From Oricola cellulosilytica (GTDB lineage Bacteria; Pseudomonadota; Alphaproteobacteria; Rhizobiales; Rhizobiaceae), in assembly GCF_019966575.1 (NCBI RefSeq), contig NZ_JAINFK010000002.1, positions 482,332 to 546,331 of the forward strand: a DNA stretch of 64,000 nt, given 5' to 3'. The notes below the pieces were generated by a model. It saw only the letters and a program-made list of their open reading frames with translations. It ran no database searches and had not been told where the DNA came from. Shown piece by piece: positions 53,270 to 63,582 of the stretch. Positions within the stretch are counted from its first letter, which is position 1. Every line of letters begins with the position of its first letter. The position numbers and the translations under genes are program-made.

Positions 53270-56200
53270 TGCGCGGTTTGCGAGCCCTTTCGCGTCTTTT
53301 TCTGATCGTGACCGCGTTCGTCTGTGCGGGCAGCGCCGCGCGCGCGCAGGAGGAAGAGGAGAAATCGCGGTTCATACGCTATGTCGAAGAGCAACTGTCG
53401 ACGCCCACAAGACAGATCAGGCTGAACGGCATCCAGGGTACGCTGTCTTCCAATGTCTCCTTCGACAGCATCACGATCTCGGACGAGGATGGCGTCTGGC
53501 TGACCATCGTGGAACCAACGCTCGAGTGGCAGCGGCGTTCGCTTCTCGGCGGCAAACTCGACATACAGAGCCTGACGGCCGAGCGCATCGACTGGCCGCG
53601 CATGCCGGCGCGGGACGAAGCCGCTCCTGCGCCCGAGGCCTCCGGTTTCCAAATTCCCGAACTTCCGGTTTCCGTGGTGATCGAGGAATTGCGGATCACG
53701 GAAGCCGAATTCGGCCAGCCTGTCTTCGGCCTTGCCTCGGTGCTCTCGCTGGAGGGAAGCATCGCTCTCGAGGACGGGAACCTCGATGCCGGTCTCGACA
53801 TCAGGCGTCTGGATGGTCCCGGAGGGCAAATGGCCCTAGGGGCGACCTATGACGGCGGAACGGAAACGCTGAATGTCGACTTTTCGCTGGATGAACCCGC
53901 CGATGGTGTCGTCGCTAATCTTCTCAACATTCCGGAACGTCCGCCGGTACGGCTCGCCATCAACGGCACGGGGCCAGTCAACGACCTGAACATCGAGCTT
54001 GCCTTTGACGTCGACGGAGAACGTATCGCCTCCGGCTCTCTCGAAATGAACGAGCCGCTGTTTTCCGACGACCTTCGCGCTGATCTGGTTCTGTCGGGGC
54101 CCATCCAGCGCATACTCCCAGAGCAGCATAGGGCGTTTTTCGGGGACGAGACGCGGCTTTCCGCGGACGTCACGCTCCGCAGCGGCGGCGGCATTGATCT
54201 GAGGAACCTCCAACTCGATTCCGGCGCGCTGGACATAACCGCGTCGGCTTCGACCCTCGATGACGGATTTCCGCGAGAGATCACTGCCGACATCAACCTG
54301 CTATCGCAGGACGGTCAGCCCGTCCGGCTCCCGCTTTCCGGAGAGCCGGTGACGATTGGCCGCGGCAATCTGAAGCTGCGATACGGAACCGAAACCTCGG
54401 ACGGATGGCTGCTTACCGGTTATTTCGACGATGTGAACGCGCCGGATATCGCCATCGACAAGATTGAGATTGGCAGCGCGGGCGACGTGACCGGATTGCG
54501 GAGCCCGGACGAACGCGCCATTGACTATACGCTCGACGTGAAAGCCGAGGGGGTCCGCCCGGCCGATGAAGGCGTGGCGAAAGCCCTCGGCGAAACGCTG
54601 ACGTTGGAAGCGAGGGGCGCCTGGCGCTCCGGCCAGCCCGTGAGACTCGACGAGGCGACAGTCGTCGCGGATGCGGTTCGCGTGCAAGCCAGCGGCACTC
54701 TCGCCGCCCTCACCTTCACCGGGACCGCCCGGGTCGAGGCGAGCGACCTGACCGCCTTTTCACTTATTGCAGACCGCGATCTGGCGGGATCGGCCTCGCT
54801 GGCAGTGAACGGAGACGCGGCGCTGGTGGGCGGGGCGTTCGATCTGGCTCTCGACGGCACGCTTTCCGATCCGAGCTTGGGTAACGAGACCGCTGACCGG
54901 CTGCTCGCCGGTACGAGCACGCTTTCAGGAAAGGCGGCGCGGTCCGACGAGGGCCTCCGATTCACTCGGTTGCATATTCTCAACGACCAGGCGCGGATCT
55001 CCGTCGACGGACTGTATGCGTCGACCGAAGCAAACCTTCGCGCGAACGCCGACATCTTCAGCATTTCTGTATTGCAGCCGGAAGCGACCGGCAGCCTCGC
55101 CCTTACCGCCGCGATCGACAAGCCAGCGGGCTCGCGGCGCGACGCGCCTCTCGACGTCACGGCAGAACTGACACTGAAGGACGCCCGGCTGCAGGCGCGC
55201 TCGGTGCCGCGCGCGAGTGTCTCGTTCGACGGCAAGATCAGTGGTCCGGAGATTACCGGCCAGATATCGGGCGCAGGCTCGGTTGGCGGTGAAACGATCG
55301 ACATTTCCGGCACATTCAGGAAGGAGGAAGCCCGACTCGTTCTGGACGGGTTCCTCGCGCGTGTGGGCCTGAGCAGGCTGGACGGCGATATCGCTTGGGA
55401 AGATGGGCTGGCCGAGGGCGAACTGTCGATTTCGTCCAATGACATATCGGGCCTCGCCGCCCTGGCGCTGATTGACGCCGAAGGCTCCGTGAACGGCGAT
55501 GTGAAGCTGGCAAGCACAAACGGCAAGCAGGATGTGGTCGCCGACCTTCTCGTACTCAACGCGCGCTTCAACCAGTATCGCATCGGCGAAGCCGATATCG
55601 ACGCGACACTTGTCGACGTTAGAGGAACGCCCGTTATAGATGCCACGGTCACAGGTAATCATATCAAGGCAGCGGGCGTTCTCATCGAGCGGATCGTCGC
55701 GAGTGCGAATACTTCGGGCGCGGTCACCAATTTCGACGCCGACGCAACTCTGCAGAATGGCACGTTGGTGGAAACGACCGGCAATATCGAGACAACCCGG
55801 GACGGTTTCGACGCGCAGATTCAGCAGTTGTCGGTGCAGTCACGCTACGGCGATATCCGCCTGCTGGGGCCGGCGTCGATTAGCAATGCGGATGGTGTCA
55901 CGCGTATCGAGAGTTTCAGCGCCGATGTCGCAGGCGGGCGGATAGCGGCTTCGGGCACGGTGGGAGAAACACTCGATATTCAGGCGAACATCGATGCACT
56001 GCCGCTATCGGTCGCCAACAGTTTCCGCCCCGATGTCGGCCTCGCCGGCACCCTGTCGGGCACATTCAATACGCGTGGAACGCCGGGCAATCCGCGCGTT
56101 GCCTTCGATGCGCGCGCCACATCGGTGAGCGCGGCGGCGCTGGAATCGGCAGGGATCGCGCCTATCGATGCGACCGCATCCGGGGAATATGGCAATGGAA

Positions 56201-57582
56201 CGGTGCAACTCTCCTCCTTCAACGCCAGCAATAGCCAGAACCTGGATTTTTCAGGCGCCGGTACAATCCCGCTTTCAGGGTCGGGCCTTGCGCTCAGGAT
56301 AAGCGGCACGGCGCCGCTCACTTTTGCCGAACGTTTCCTGGCCGGCCGGGGCACCAGCCTTGGCGGCACGCTGAGGATCGACGCCTCGGTCACCGGCAGC
56401 CTTTCGTCTCCGAATGCCGATGGCCTGTTTTCGCTTTCCGGCGCATCGATTACCGACCCCCTCTCAAACCTTCGGCTGACTCAGGTGGGCGGCGTTGCCG
56501 GTCTGCGCGGCGACACAATCTCGATCAATTCGCTGTCCGCACAGCTGGCCGGTGGCGGGGCGATCACGGTCGGCGGAACAGTCGGCATTGGAGGCGGTTT
56601 GCCGGCAAATCTCCGGATCACCCTTCGCGACGCGGTCTACAGTGACGGGGAACTCGTCCGCACCCGGCTCTCCGGCGACCTCGCAATTTCCGGCGAGCTG
56701 GCGAACGGACCGCTGATTTCGGGACGGGTCGACCTTGAGGAAACCGAGATAACGCTGCCCGAGACCCTGGCAGGCGATGCGGACCTTCTGCCGATCGACC
56801 ACGTCAATCCGGACAGGGATACGCTTGCCACCCTGAGGCGTATCGAGGCGGCTCTTCCCAAGGGCGGCAGCGGCGCCCCGCGGGCTCCCGTGCGCCTGGA
56901 TGTCACCGTGAACTCGCCAAACCGGATTTTCGTGCGCGGACGAGGTGTGGATGCCGAATTCGGCGGCAGGGTCCGTGTGACTGGTCCGCTGACGGCGCTT
57001 CAGCCCGTGGGCTCGTTCAACCTGATCCGCGGGCGGCTGGCGATCCTCAGCAAGAGACTGGAACTGACCGAGGGACGTATAACGCTTACCGGATCGCTCG
57101 ATCCGCTGATCGATCTGGTCGCACAGGTGCAGGGTGACGACATCGTCGCTTCGATCCGGCTGAGCGGGCGGGCATCGGATCTCAGTCTCGACCTGTCAGC
57201 CTCGCCCGAACTGCCGGAGGACGAGATCCTGGCTCGCATCCTTTTCGGAGAGAGTATTACGAACCTCTCCCCTCTGCAGATCGCAAACCTCGCGACCGCG
57301 GTCGCCTCGCTTGCCGGCGGGGGAAGCGGCGCTGGTCTGGCCGGGCAAATCCGGGAAGGTATCGGCGTCGATGATCTGGACGTGGTGCAGGACAGCGACG
57401 GGAATGTCGCGATACGCGCCGGCAAGTACATTCAGGACAACGTCTATCTCGACGTCCAGGCCGGCAGCACAGGCGCTGAAGCCTCCATCAACCTGGACAT
57501 TACCGATAGCCTTACCGCCAAGGGAACGGTCGATACCCAAGGCGATTCAAAACTGGGCGTATTCTTCGAGAAAGATTACTGA
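53269..57582 (+). CDS. tamB: TamB, translocation and assembly module subunit
   Basis: A 1437-residue protein with an N-terminal signal/anchor (ALSRLFLIVTAFVCAGSAARA) and a long repetitive beta-rich body forming a taco-shaped periplasmic bridge. The C-terminal DUF490/TamB domain is recognised by FNLIRGRLAILSKRLELTEGRITLTGSLDPLIDLVAQ, SASPELPEDEILARILFGESITNLSPLQIANLATAVASLAGGG, and the ending KGTVDTQGDSKLGVFFEKDY. It overlaps the tamA stop in a TGATG junction, so the pair is coupled. The length is normal for the family. Confidence 0.95.
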   Translation: MRGLRALSRLFLIVTAFVCAGSAARAQEEEEKSRFIRYVEEQLSTPTRQIRLNGIQGTLSSNVSFDSITISDEDGVWLTIVEPTLEWQRRSLLGGKLDIQSLTAERIDWPRMPARDEAAPAPEASGFQIPELPVSVVIEELRITEAEFGQPVFGLASVLSLEGSIALEDGNLDAGLDIRRLDGPGGQMALGATYDGGTETLNVDFSLDEPADGVVANLLNIPERPPVRLAINGTGPVNDLNIELAFDVDGERIASGSLEMNEPLFSDDLRADLVLSGPIQRILPEQHRAFFGDETRLSADVTLRSGGGIDLRNLQLDSGALDITASASTLDDGFPREITADINLLSQDGQPVRLPLSGEPVTIGRGNLKLRYGTETSDGWLLTGYFDDVNAPDIAIDKIEIGSAGDVTGLRSPDERAIDYTLDVKAEGVRPADEGVAKALGETLTLEARGAWRSGQPVRLDEATVVADAVRVQASGTLAALTFTGTARVEASDLTAFSLIADRDLAGSASLAVNGDAALVGGAFDLALDGTLSDPSLGNETADRLLAGTSTLSGKAARSDEGLRFTRLHILNDQARISVDGLYASTEANLRANADIFSISVLQPEATGSLALTAAIDKPAGSRRDAPLDVTAELTLKDARLQARSVPRASVSFDGKISGPEITGQISGAGSVGGETIDISGTFRKEEARLVLDGFLARVGLSRLDGDIAWEDGLAEGELSISSNDISGLAALALIDAEGSVNGDVKLASTNGKQDVVADLLVLNARFNQYRIGEADIDATLVDVRGTPVIDATVTGNHIKAAGVLIERIVASANTSGAVTNFDADATLQNGTLVETTGNIETTRDGFDAQIQQLSVQSRYGDIRLLGPASISNADGVTRIESFSADVAGGRIAASGTVGETLDIQANIDALPLSVANSFRPDVGLAGTLSGTFNTRGTPGNPRVAFDARATSVSAAALESAGIAPIDATASGEYGNGTVQLSSFNASNSQNLDFSGAGTIPLSGSGLALRISGTAPLTFAERFLAGRGTSLGGTLRIDASVTGSLSSPNADGLFSLSGASITDPLSNLRLTQVGGVAGLRGDTISINSLSAQLAGGGAITVGGTVGIGGGLPANLRITLRDAVYSDGELVRTRLSGDLAISGELANGPLISGRVDLEETEITLPETLAGDADLLPIDHVNPDRDTLATLRRIEAALPKGGSGAPRAPVRLDVTVNSPNRIFVRGRGVDAEFGGRVRVTGPLTALQPVGSFNLIRGRLAILSKRLELTEGRITLTGSLDPLIDLVAQVQGDDIVASIRLSGRASDLSLDLSASPELPEDEILARILFGESITNLSPLQIANLATAVASLAGGGSGAGLAGQIREGIGVDDLDVVQDSDGNVAIRAGKYIQDNVYLDVQAGSTGAEASINLDITDSLTAKGTVDTQGDSKLGVFFEKDY

Positions 57583-57697
57583 CTCTCGATGCGGTTTACC
57601 TAAGTTTAACCACATCGGAAGCCCGCGGGTCGTAGCCGGAACGTCTTCCCCTGCGTCAACGTTGACCATATGTCCCGGCTCATGAGGAGACGGTAAG

Positions 57698-57994
57698 ATG
57701 GAGATGTTGGATCTTCTGCTGATAGCCGCAATGGTCGCCTTCACCTTGATCGCGATCGCGAACGGAATGTCCTATCTGCGGCCCTCGCAGCGAGCGCCCC
57801 GCGGGTCGCGCGCCATCGATGTCCCGAGAGAGGGAAAGAAAACGGGAAAAGGCGGTCCAAAGAGAACGGGCGTCCCGCCGCGTTCAGGTCACCGCAGCCT
57901 TCCGGCGAAATTCCGGCCGGTCCCAGGCCCCCGAGCCGATAATGTCGGCGAGCGCGGCTGCCGCATTTTCCACGTCCTGGATCGAAATATATAA
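57698..57994 (+). CDS. possible small membrane protein overlapping kynU antisense
   Basis: A 98-residue frame with one N-terminal helix (LDLLLIAAMVAFTLIAIANGMSYL) and a basic tail. GGAGACGG precedes ATG 57698. The first 60 residues lie in the gap, but the last third runs antisense through the 3' end of kynU, so the tail may be non-functional or the true stop may have been lost. The helix and ribosome site make a small membrane protein plausible. Confidence 0.4.
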   Translation: MEMLDLLLIAAMVAFTLIAIANGMSYLRPSQRAPRGSRAIDVPREGKKTGKGGPKRTGVPPRSGHRSLPAKFRPVPGPRADNVGERGCRIFHVLDRNI

Positions 57995-59077
57995 TGGCGC
58001 GAAGCCGAACCGCATCACGTCCGGGGCGCGGAAGTCGCCGATCACGCCCCGCTCGATCAGCGCCTGCATGATCGCATATCCTTCCGGGTGCCGGAACGAG
58101 ACCTGTGATCCGCGCCTCTGCGCGTCGCGCGGACTGGCGAGTTCTACGCTTGGACACTGACGTTCCACCGCCTCGATAAAACGATCGCATAGTTCGATCG
58201 AACGCGCGCGGACAGCATTCATGTCAATGCCGTCCCAAATCTTCAAAGCTTCCTCCAGGATCGACATCTGGATCACCGGCGGGGTGCCGACGCGCATCCG
58301 GTCGATGCCGACGCCCGGCCGGTAGTCGCGGTCGAAAGCAAAAGGCGCCTCGTGGCCGAGCCAGCCCGACAGGATCGGTTCAATGCCTTCCACATGGTCC
58401 GGACGGACATAGATGAAGGCGGGCGCCCCCGGACCACCGTTCAGGTATTTATAGGTGCAGCCGGTCGCGAAATCGGCGTTGCAACCCTGCAGATCGACCG
58501 GCAGCGCGCCAGCCGAGTGCGCCAGGTCCCAGATCGCGACCGCCCCCATTTCGTGCGCCTTCGCCGTGAGCGCGGCCATGTCGTGCAGGCGGCCGGTGCG
58601 GTAATCCACCTCGGTCAGCATCACCGCCGCCACGCTCTCGTCGATCGCCTCGGCGACGGCCTCCGGTTCGACAACCTTGAGCACATGCCCGCGTCCGAGC
58701 GAGCGGATCAGCCCGTCCGCCATATAGAGATCGGTCGGGAAATTGCCGCTGTCGGAGATCACGACCGAGCGGCCGGGCCGCATTTCGAGCGCCGCCGAGA
58801 GCGCCTGAAAGACCTTGATCGACAACGTGTCGCCCATCACGACCGTGCCGTCCGCGGCGCCTATCAGCCGGGCGATCCGGTCGCCGATCCGGCGCGGCTG
58901 CTCCATCCATCCGGCCGCGTTCCAGCCGCGGATCAGCAGTTCGCCCCATTCGGCGGAAATCGTCTCGGCGGCGCGTGCGGCGGCCTTCACCGGCAGGGGG
59001 CCGAGCGAGTTCCCGTCGAGATAGGTCACGCCCTCGGGCAGATGGAATTGCGCGCGCGTGCGGGAAAAGATGTCCAT
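57884..59077 (-). CDS. kynU: kynureninase
   Basis: A 397-residue PLP enzyme cleaving kynurenine to anthranilate and alanine in tryptophan breakdown. Features are YLDGNSLGPLP, the cofactor lysine in CTYKYLNGGPG, the aspartate in VAIWDLAHSAGALPVDL, and a C-terminal FGFAPLYISIQDV. The length is right. It starts 8 bp after the dxs stop, an unusual neighbour. The other tryptophan genes (kynA, kynB) are not in the window. Confidence 0.94.
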   Translation of the reverse strand: MDIFSRTRAQFHLPEGVTYLDGNSLGPLPVKAAARAAETISAEWGELLIRGWNAAGWMEQPRRIGDRIARLIGAADGTVVMGDTLSIKVFQALSAALEMRPGRSVVISDSGNFPTDLYMADGLIRSLGRGHVLKVVEPEAVAEAIDESVAAVMLTEVDYRTGRLHDMAALTAKAHEMGAVAIWDLAHSAGALPVDLQGCNADFATGCTYKYLNGGPGAPAFIYVRPDHVEGIEPILSGWLGHEAPFAFDRDYRPGVGIDRMRVGTPPVIQMSILEEALKIWDGIDMNAVRARSIELCDRFIEAVERQCPSVELASPRDAQRRGSQVSFRHPEGYAIMQALIERGVIGDFRAPDVMRFGFAPLYISIQDVENAAAALADIIGSGAWDRPEFRRKAAVT

Positions 59078-59085
59078 GGATGCGA

Positions 59086-61011
59086 TCAGGCCCGAATGGT
59101 GGTTGTCTTGATGCGATCCATGCCCAGCGCCGACAGCGCCGTGCGGACGATGCCGGACTTGTCGAGGCCGGCAAGTTCATACATGCGGGCGGGGCTGGCC
59201 TGATCGACAAAGGCGTCCGGCATCACCAGCGGCCGCACGCGCAGTCCGCCGTCGAGCAGGCCGTTCGTCGCCAGGAACTGCATGACATGCGAACCGAAGC
59301 CGCCGACCGAGCCTTCCTCGATGGTGATCAGCACCTCGTGCTCGCGCGCCAGCAGTGCGATCAGATTCCCGTCCAGCGGCTTGGCGAAGCGCGCATCGGC
59401 AACCGTCGTCGACAGGCCGTAGCCTTCGAGTTCCTCTGCGGCGAGCATGGCGTCGTTGAGCCTCGTGCCGAGCGAGAGCAGCGCGACCTTTGAGCCCTCG
59501 CGGACGATCCGCCCCTTGCCGATCTCCAGGATCTCGCCGCGTTCGGGCAGATCCACGCCGACACCCTCCCCGCGGGGATAGCGGAAGGCGAGCGGACCTT
59601 CGTCATAGACGGCGGCGGTGCGAACCATGTGCCTCAGTTCGGCCTCGTCGGCGGCCGCCATGACCACGAAGCCCGGCAGGCATGCGAGATAGGCGATGTC
59701 GAACGAGCCGGCATGGGTCGCGCCGTCGGCGCCGACGAACCCGGCCCGATCGATCGGGAACCGGACCGGCAACTTCTGGATCGCGACATCGTGGATAACC
59801 TGGTCGTAGCCGCGCTGAAGAAATGTCGAATAGATCGCGGCGAACGGTTTCATGCCGTCGGCGGCAAGACCGGCGGCGAATGTCACCGCATGCTGCTCGG
59901 CGATGCCGACATCGTAGGTTCGATCAGGGAAGACCTGCTGGAAGATGTCGACCCCGGTGCCCGAGGGCATTGCCGCCGTTATTGCGACGATCCTGTCGTC
60001 GTCTCGTGCCTCCTGCACCAGCGACTGGCCGAAAACCTTGGTGTAGGTCGGCGCATTCGGTTTCGGTTTGGCCTGCGCGCCGGTGATGACGTCGAACTTG
60101 GCGACGCCATGATACTTGTCGGCGGCCTCTTCGGCGGGGGCGTACCCCTTGCCCTTCTGGGTCACGCAATGGATCAGGACCGGGCCGGAAATGTTGTCGC
60201 GCACATTGCGCAGGACCGCCAGCAGCGTAGGCAGGTCATGGCCGTCGATCGGCCCGATGTGGTAAAAACCGAGTTCCTCGAACAGGGTCCCGCCAGTGAC
60301 GAAGCCGCGCGCATGCTCGACCGCCCGGGTGATCGCCCGGTCCATCCGCTTGCCGAGATAGGCCGTCAGCTTCTTGCCGAACTCGCGGAAGCCCATATAG
60401 GCCCGGCCCGAGGCCAGCCGCGCCAGATACGCGCTCATGGCGCCGGTCGGCTGATCGATCGACATGTCGTTGTCGTTGAGGATGACGATCTGGCGCGCTT
60501 CGCGCGAACCGGCGTTGTTCAGCGCCTCATAGGCCATGCCCGCCGACATCGAGCCGTCACCGATCACCGAGATCACCTGACGCTCGACTCCCTGCAGCCG
60601 AGCCGCCTCGACCATGCCCAGCCCGGCGGAGATAGACGTGGAGGAATGCGCCGCGCCGAACGGATCGAATTCGCTTTCGGCGCGCTTGGTGAAGCCGGAA
60701 AGCCCATTCTCCTGGCGCAGCGTGCGAATGCGGTCGCGCCGTCCGGTCAGGATCTTGTGCGGGTAGCACTGGTGTCCGACATCCCAGATCAGCCGGTCAT
60801 GGGGCGTATTGAATACGTGATGGATGGCGATCGTCAGTTCGACCACACCCAGGCCAGCGCCAAGGTGCCCGCCGGTCCGCGAAACAGCGTCGATCATCTC
60901 CGCACGCAGTTCCTCGGCAAGAACGGGAAGCTGCCGGTCCTCGATCGCGCGCAGCTTCGAGAGATCGGTGACCGTGTCCAGTAGCGGCGTATTGGGTGTG
61001 TACGTACTCAA
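59086..61011 (-). CDS. dxs: 1-deoxy-D-xylulose-5-phosphate synthase
   Basis: A 641-residue thiamine diphosphate enzyme joining pyruvate and glyceraldehyde 3-phosphate, the first step of the MEP isoprenoid pathway. The cofactor motif is [18 protein letters not shown]. The central region has [30 protein letters not shown]. The C-terminal transketolase domain is complete. The usual alphaproteobacterial neighbours (xseB, tlyA) are absent. kynU follows immediately on the same strand. Confidence 0.96.
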   Translation of the reverse strand: MSTYTPNTPLLDTVTDLSKLRAIEDRQLPVLAEELRAEMIDAVSRTGGHLGAGLGVVELTIAIHHVFNTPHDRLIWDVGHQCYPHKILTGRRDRIRTLRQENGLSGFTKRAESEFDPFGAAHSSTSISAGLGMVEAARLQGVERQVISVIGDGSMSAGMAYEALNNAGSREARQIVILNDNDMSIDQPTGAMSAYLARLASGRAYMGFREFGKKLTAYLGKRMDRAITRAVEHARGFVTGGTLFEELGFYHIGPIDGHDLPTLLAVLRNVRDNISGPVLIHCVTQKGKGYAPAEEAADKYHGVAKFDVITGAQAKPKPNAPTYTKVFGQSLVQEARDDDRIVAITAAMPSGTGVDIFQQVFPDRTYDVGIAEQHAVTFAAGLAADGMKPFAAIYSTFLQRGYDQVIHDVAIQKLPVRFPIDRAGFVGADGATHAGSFDIAYLACLPGFVVMAAADEAELRHMVRTAAVYDEGPLAFRYPRGEGVGVDLPERGEILEIGKGRIVREGSKVALLSLGTRLNDAMLAAEELEGYGLSTTVADARFAKPLDGNLIALLAREHEVLITIEEGSVGGFGSHVMQFLATNGLLDGGLRVRPLVMPDAFVDQASPARMYELAGLDKSGIVRTALSALGMDRIKTTTIRA

Positions 61012-61100
61012 TGGCTATGTCCATGTTCGGCACCGGCATAGCCGAAATCGCCGGGCAATCACAAGCACGGCGTTTTCTCCCCTCAAGACGGTGGGGAAGC

Positions 61101-62423
61101 TCAGCCCGACAAAGCATCCTGCCGCGACCGCAACTTCGCGATCAGCGATCCGTCTGCGGGTTTCGCGTTGTCCCATGTCAGCAGGTCACCCTTTGCGATG
61201 GCCTTCACTGCGGTTCCGTTCTCGAGCAATCCGCAAGGCACGGCACGTCTTGAACGCGCTTCCGCGACGGTCATGGTCCATGAGCGATAGTCGTAGAGGC
61301 CGATGGCGCCCAACTTCTCGCCGGCCGCTATGTCGCGTTTCGCGACGGCGCAAACCTCCGCGACGGGCTTGGGCAACGGCGCCATGTCGCGGCGTCCGTG
61401 CAGGACGATACGCGCGGCGGTCAACGGCACTTCCAGCGAGGTCAGATGGTAGGGCCGGTGAAAAGTGAAATACGGCCCCTCCCCCATTTTCAGGTCGGCC
61501 ATGCGCTCATGAATGCGCGGATGTTCCGCTTTGATGACGGCGAACACGCCCGGCGAAACGCCCTTGCCGATGGTGTAATCGACGCAACCGGGCTTGGAGA
61601 GCACGCCGCCGTCTTCTTCGGGAATGAGCACCGAGGAAAGCTGATCGACCGTCGCGCTCGGCCCGTGCATCCCCGGTATATCGGGAACGAGGCCCGTCGC
61701 ATTGGCGATCGCCGCCATTTCGACCATCGTCTTGGAGCCCTCGACGAATTCCACCAGCATGCGCACATTCATGTTGCGCCGGTCGGCCTCTTCCTGAAAA
61801 TCGTCCGGAACCGCGTCGAAATTGAGCGGGTTGTTCTTGCCCTTTCCCGCGGAAACGACCGAATGCCCCATCGCGGTCAGGAACTCGATCAGTTCCATGC
61901 AGGCGGACGGCTCGTCGCCGGCGCCAAGCGAATAGACAACGCCGGCCTTGTCCGCCTCGTATTTGAGATAGGGACCGATGCAAACGTCGCACTCGACGTT
62001 CATCATGACGAGATGCTTTCCGTGCCGGATCGCCCGCATGCCGATGTCGGCACCCGCTTCCGGCACCCCCGTCGCATCGATCACGACATCGATCAAACCG
62101 TGCGACAAGCCGAGATCGAGATCGTTCGTCACGGCGATCTTGCCGCTTTCGATAGCCGCCGACATCTCGTCGTGGGTCGAGACCTCCCGCGTCCGGCCCG
62201 GCTCGCCATAGGCCAACGCGGCCCCCGCCGCCGCCCTGCCGGGCGTCCGCTCGACGACCGCTCCCACGCGCACACCGTCCATCTGTGCCACCTGCGTGAA
62301 AATGTCGGTTCCCATCTCGCCGGTTCCGACAAGACCTATGCGGATGGGTTTGCCCTGAAGCTCGCGCTCGCGCAGCTCAGCGGCTAGTCCGGTCAGGGCG
62401 ACATTGGGTGGTGAAATTGGCAT
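61101..62423 (-). CDS. NAD(P)-dependent oxidoreductase with SAF domain
   Basis: A 440-residue protein. The N-terminal Rossmann part resembles homoserine dehydrogenase (IRIGLVGTGEMGTDIFTQVAQMDGVRVGAVVER, then DVVIDATGVPEAGADIGMRAIRHGKH). The C-terminal part has an SAF/AFP-like region (AVAKRDIAAGEKLGAIGLYDYRSWTM). Annotations of this architecture vary between homoserine dehydrogenase, FlgA-like and sugar acid dehydrogenase; the substrate is unknown. ATG 62423 is used; the frame is open to 62477. Confidence 0.82.
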   Translation of the reverse strand: MPISPPNVALTGLAAELRERELQGKPIRIGLVGTGEMGTDIFTQVAQMDGVRVGAVVERTPGRAAAGAALAYGEPGRTREVSTHDEMSAAIESGKIAVTNDLDLGLSHGLIDVVIDATGVPEAGADIGMRAIRHGKHLVMMNVECDVCIGPYLKYEADKAGVVYSLGAGDEPSACMELIEFLTAMGHSVVSAGKGKNNPLNFDAVPDDFQEEADRRNMNVRMLVEFVEGSKTMVEMAAIANATGLVPDIPGMHGPSATVDQLSSVLIPEEDGGVLSKPGCVDYTIGKGVSPGVFAVIKAEHPRIHERMADLKMGEGPYFTFHRPYHLTSLEVPLTAARIVLHGRRDMAPLPKPVAEVCAVAKRDIAAGEKLGAIGLYDYRSWTMTVAEARSRRAVPCGLLENGTAVKAIAKGDLLTWDNAKPADGSLIAKLRSRQDALSG

Positions 62424-62571
62424 CTGATCTCTGAGTGGTGCGGAGCATCGGTGCCGCGCGCCCGGTTTCTCCGCCAAAGCGCAGCCGAACGCAACACCTG
62501 TCCCGGTTTACACCGGACTGAAAATCCACGAAACGAAAGTCATCGCCTTCCACTCAACAGCGGTTCCGAAT

Positions 62572-63570
62572 TTGCTCACCATCCTGCCGCCAGTCATTGC
62601 AGCCCTCGCGAGCCTGTTGCTGTGCCTCGCTGTGCGCTCGGGGAAGCTCGCCTTTTTTCCGGTCGCGCAGGTCAATGCACGCAGCCTGCACGATGTTCCC
62701 GTCCGCACATCGGCCGGCCTTGCCATCATCGCCGCGACCATTGCCGCATGGTTCGTTTCCGTGTTGCTTGGCGGAGAAGCGGACCTCTTCGCGGTGATGA
62801 CAGGCGCTGCCGTCATGGCGCTGACCGGACTGGCCGATGACATAAAGGGGCTATCAGCCAGGTTCCGGTTGGCAGTACAGATCCTTGTAATCGCAGCGCT
62901 TTTGGCGTCTGCTTACCGATACCAGACATGGCTTCCATGGGCGGCCCTGCCGGTCATCCTCGTCGCAATCCTCTGGTTCGTGAACCTCTTCAACTTCATC
63001 GATGGTTCTGACGGACTTGCCGCCAGCCAGACGATTTTCGGTGTCTTTCCGCTGGTCGCGGCGGGTGCGGCGGGTCATGTCGAGGCCGGCGCGGAAGTTG
63101 GAACAACGCTCGTCGCCCTGATGTTCGCGGCGGCGGCCTTTCTGATCTTCAACTGGCCGCGCGCGTCGCTGTTCATGGGCGATTCCGGGAGCCTCGCCAT
63201 TCCCGTTCTGCTCGCCGGCACGGCATTGTTTTCGCCGGATCCCGCCATGTCCGGCCTTCTCCTGGCCGTGGGCTTCGCGCCTTCGGTGGCCGACGCCACG
63301 CTGACGCTTGCGATCCGCTTCCTGGCGGGCGAGCGCTGGTGGGCGGCGCACCGGACCCATGCCTACCAGTTGGCGGCCCGCAAGACCGGCACTCATCTCA
63401 CCCCGCTCGTCGCGTTCTGGCTCGCCGGTCTCCTTTGGCTCGCACCGCTCGGATGGCTCGCGGCAACAGGTGCGCTCAGCCCGTTCGCGGCGCTGGCCGG
63501 CGCGTATCTGCCGGCGATCGCGGTATCGGCGATCGTGCAATGGAAACTGCGCCGGGCGATCGCCGCCTGA
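62572..63570 (+). CDS. MraY/WecA-type phospho-sugar transferase
   Basis: A 332-residue polytopic protein of the glycosyltransferase 4 (WecA/MraY) family, which loads a hexosamine-1-phosphate onto undecaprenyl phosphate for surface glycans. About ten helices are visible. Signatures are GLADDIKGLSARFRLAVQ (acidic pair), FNFIDGSDGLAASQ (catalytic aspartates), FMGDSGSLAIPVLLAG and HRTHAYQLAARKTG. The only plausible initiator is TTG 62572, since the first ATG is deep inside the family domain, so the start is uncertain. galU is convergent. Confidence 0.85.
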   Translation: MLTILPPVIAALASLLLCLAVRSGKLAFFPVAQVNARSLHDVPVRTSAGLAIIAATIAAWFVSVLLGGEADLFAVMTGAAVMALTGLADDIKGLSARFRLAVQILVIAALLASAYRYQTWLPWAALPVILVAILWFVNLFNFIDGSDGLAASQTIFGVFPLVAAGAAGHVEAGAEVGTTLVALMFAAAAFLIFNWPRASLFMGDSGSLAIPVLLAGTALFSPDPAMSGLLLAVGFAPSVADATLTLAIRFLAGERWWAAHRTHAYQLAARKTGTHLTPLVAFWLAGLLWLAPLGWLAATGALSPFAALAGAYLPAIAVSAIVQWKLRRAIAA

Positions 63571-63582
63571 CCGGAGTCGGGC

